DNA of 64,000 bases from Marchantia polymorpha subsp. ruderalis (taxonomy: Eukaryota; Streptophyta; Marchantiopsida; Marchantiales; Marchantiaceae), in contig AP031357.1 of the NCBI GenBank assembly GCA_037833965.1, forward strand, positions 1,756,001-1,820,000. The letters are read 5' to 3'. The notes beneath the pieces were generated by a model, which saw only the letters and a program-made list of their open reading frames with translations, ran no database searches and was not told the origin of the DNA. The position numbers were made by a program, and so were the translations under genes. Shown one piece after another: positions 63,748-64,000 of this stretch. Each line of letters begins with the position of its first letter. Position 1 is the first letter of the stretch.

Positions 63748-64000
63748 CTACACGCCTGCACGGAACCACGCTACTCTACACTCCGCGGAACCTGTACTAC
63801 GTCTCCTGCGCGGCGGATTGCCGCGCACTAACTCCCTACCCTGCCAATCTTCCGTTCGACTGCGCAGTCCCAAACGCTGCAATGCCGCGGACACCTCCAC
63901 TTCGAGGGCGGACATGGTATCTTGTGCCTTCGACAGAAAAGCATCGAGCTTCTTTGCTACCTTCCGTCGATTCCTACTGTCGCCTGACAACAACCCGGCT
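63748..64000 (-). CDS. LTR-encoded coiled-coil protein, C-terminal end only (subfamily II)
   Basis: The visible 81 codons hold the conserved C-terminal module (KVAKKLDAFLSKAQDTM, LQRLGLRSRTEDWQGREL, RRRRSTGSAEC). They agree closely with 25898-29050. The rest lies outside the window, so intactness is unknown. Confidence 0.7.
   Translation of the reverse strand, partial: AGLLSGDSRNRRKVAKKLDAFLSKAQDTMSALEVEVSAALQRLGLRSRTEDWQGRELVRGNPPRRRRSTGSAECRVAWFRAGV

Larger units (their letters stand above)
62740..64000 (-). mobile_element. Subfamily II LTR, reverse, cut by the window end
   Basis: Starts TGTAATAACCCAC at 62740 within the gag leader of the preceding element. The expected duplication is GAAGA (62735-62739), but the other end lies outside. 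It closely follows 24889 onward. Confidence 0.88.

Overview
The window looks like nuclear DNA of a land plant, most likely a non-flowering one (bryophyte or lycophyte grade). The evidence is a nepenthesin-type aspartic protease, a plant receptor-like protein, a cytokinin oxidase remnant, an F-box remnant, a decayed 25S/28S rRNA piece, plant telomere-type AAACCCTAA and plant-type Ty3/gypsy elements with a tRNA-Asp-like primer binding site. Species cannot be fixed from the sequence alone.

Layout. About 1-33077 and 49635-64000 are nested LTR retrotransposons. A Ty3/gypsy element on the + strand (gag from 3341, protease, RT, RNase H, integrase, PPT at 13197-13211, 3' LTR from 13212) has been hit repeatedly by LTR units of two related subfamilies, called I and II here. 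Subfamily I begins TGTGGTAACACAC, subfamily II begins TGTGGTACCCCAC, and both end GGGTTATTACA. Five units are complete with perfect 5-bp target duplications and no internal region, so they read as solo LTRs: 6493-11148 (CTGCA), 14028-24188 (GCGCC), 14189-19056 (GTCCA, nested in the previous one), 24889-30294 (TGCGC) and 49635-54915 (GCAAC). A sixth, 57673-62500, is a true 5' LTR, followed by a primer binding site at 62523-62540 and the start of gag.

The striking point is that each LTR is 4.7-5.4 kb long and carries a large sense ORF (881 aa intact at 58906-61551, 1050 aa intact at 25898-29050, broken in the other copies). The ORF lies upstream of the LTR TATA box, that is in U3. The protein has a conserved globular N-terminal domain, a long disordered Pro/Arg/Ser/Thr-rich middle, a coiled coil and a conserved C-terminal module. 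It is none of the standard gag-pol proteins. Just downstream of the TATA box is a stem-loop that shows a compensatory base-pair change between copies. Both subfamilies are studded with short perfect or near-perfect palindromes, different in each subfamily, which run through the disordered coding part and, in subfamily II, also the non-coding leader.

The island 33078-49634 is host DNA. It holds one intact gene, the secreted aspartic protease at 34349-35881, whose upstream region contains a 140-bp tandem duplication ending at the start codon, 63-65-bp repeats, a long hairpin and a 3'-terminal 28S rRNA fragment. The rest is mostly decayed minus-strand genes: a Lys-rich protein, a cytokinin dehydrogenase C-terminus, a receptor-like protein with several lesions, an F-box protein, and three copies of a low-copy repeat. 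The AT-rich stretch 54921-57256 contains a much older, very degraded Ty3/gypsy integrase fossil.
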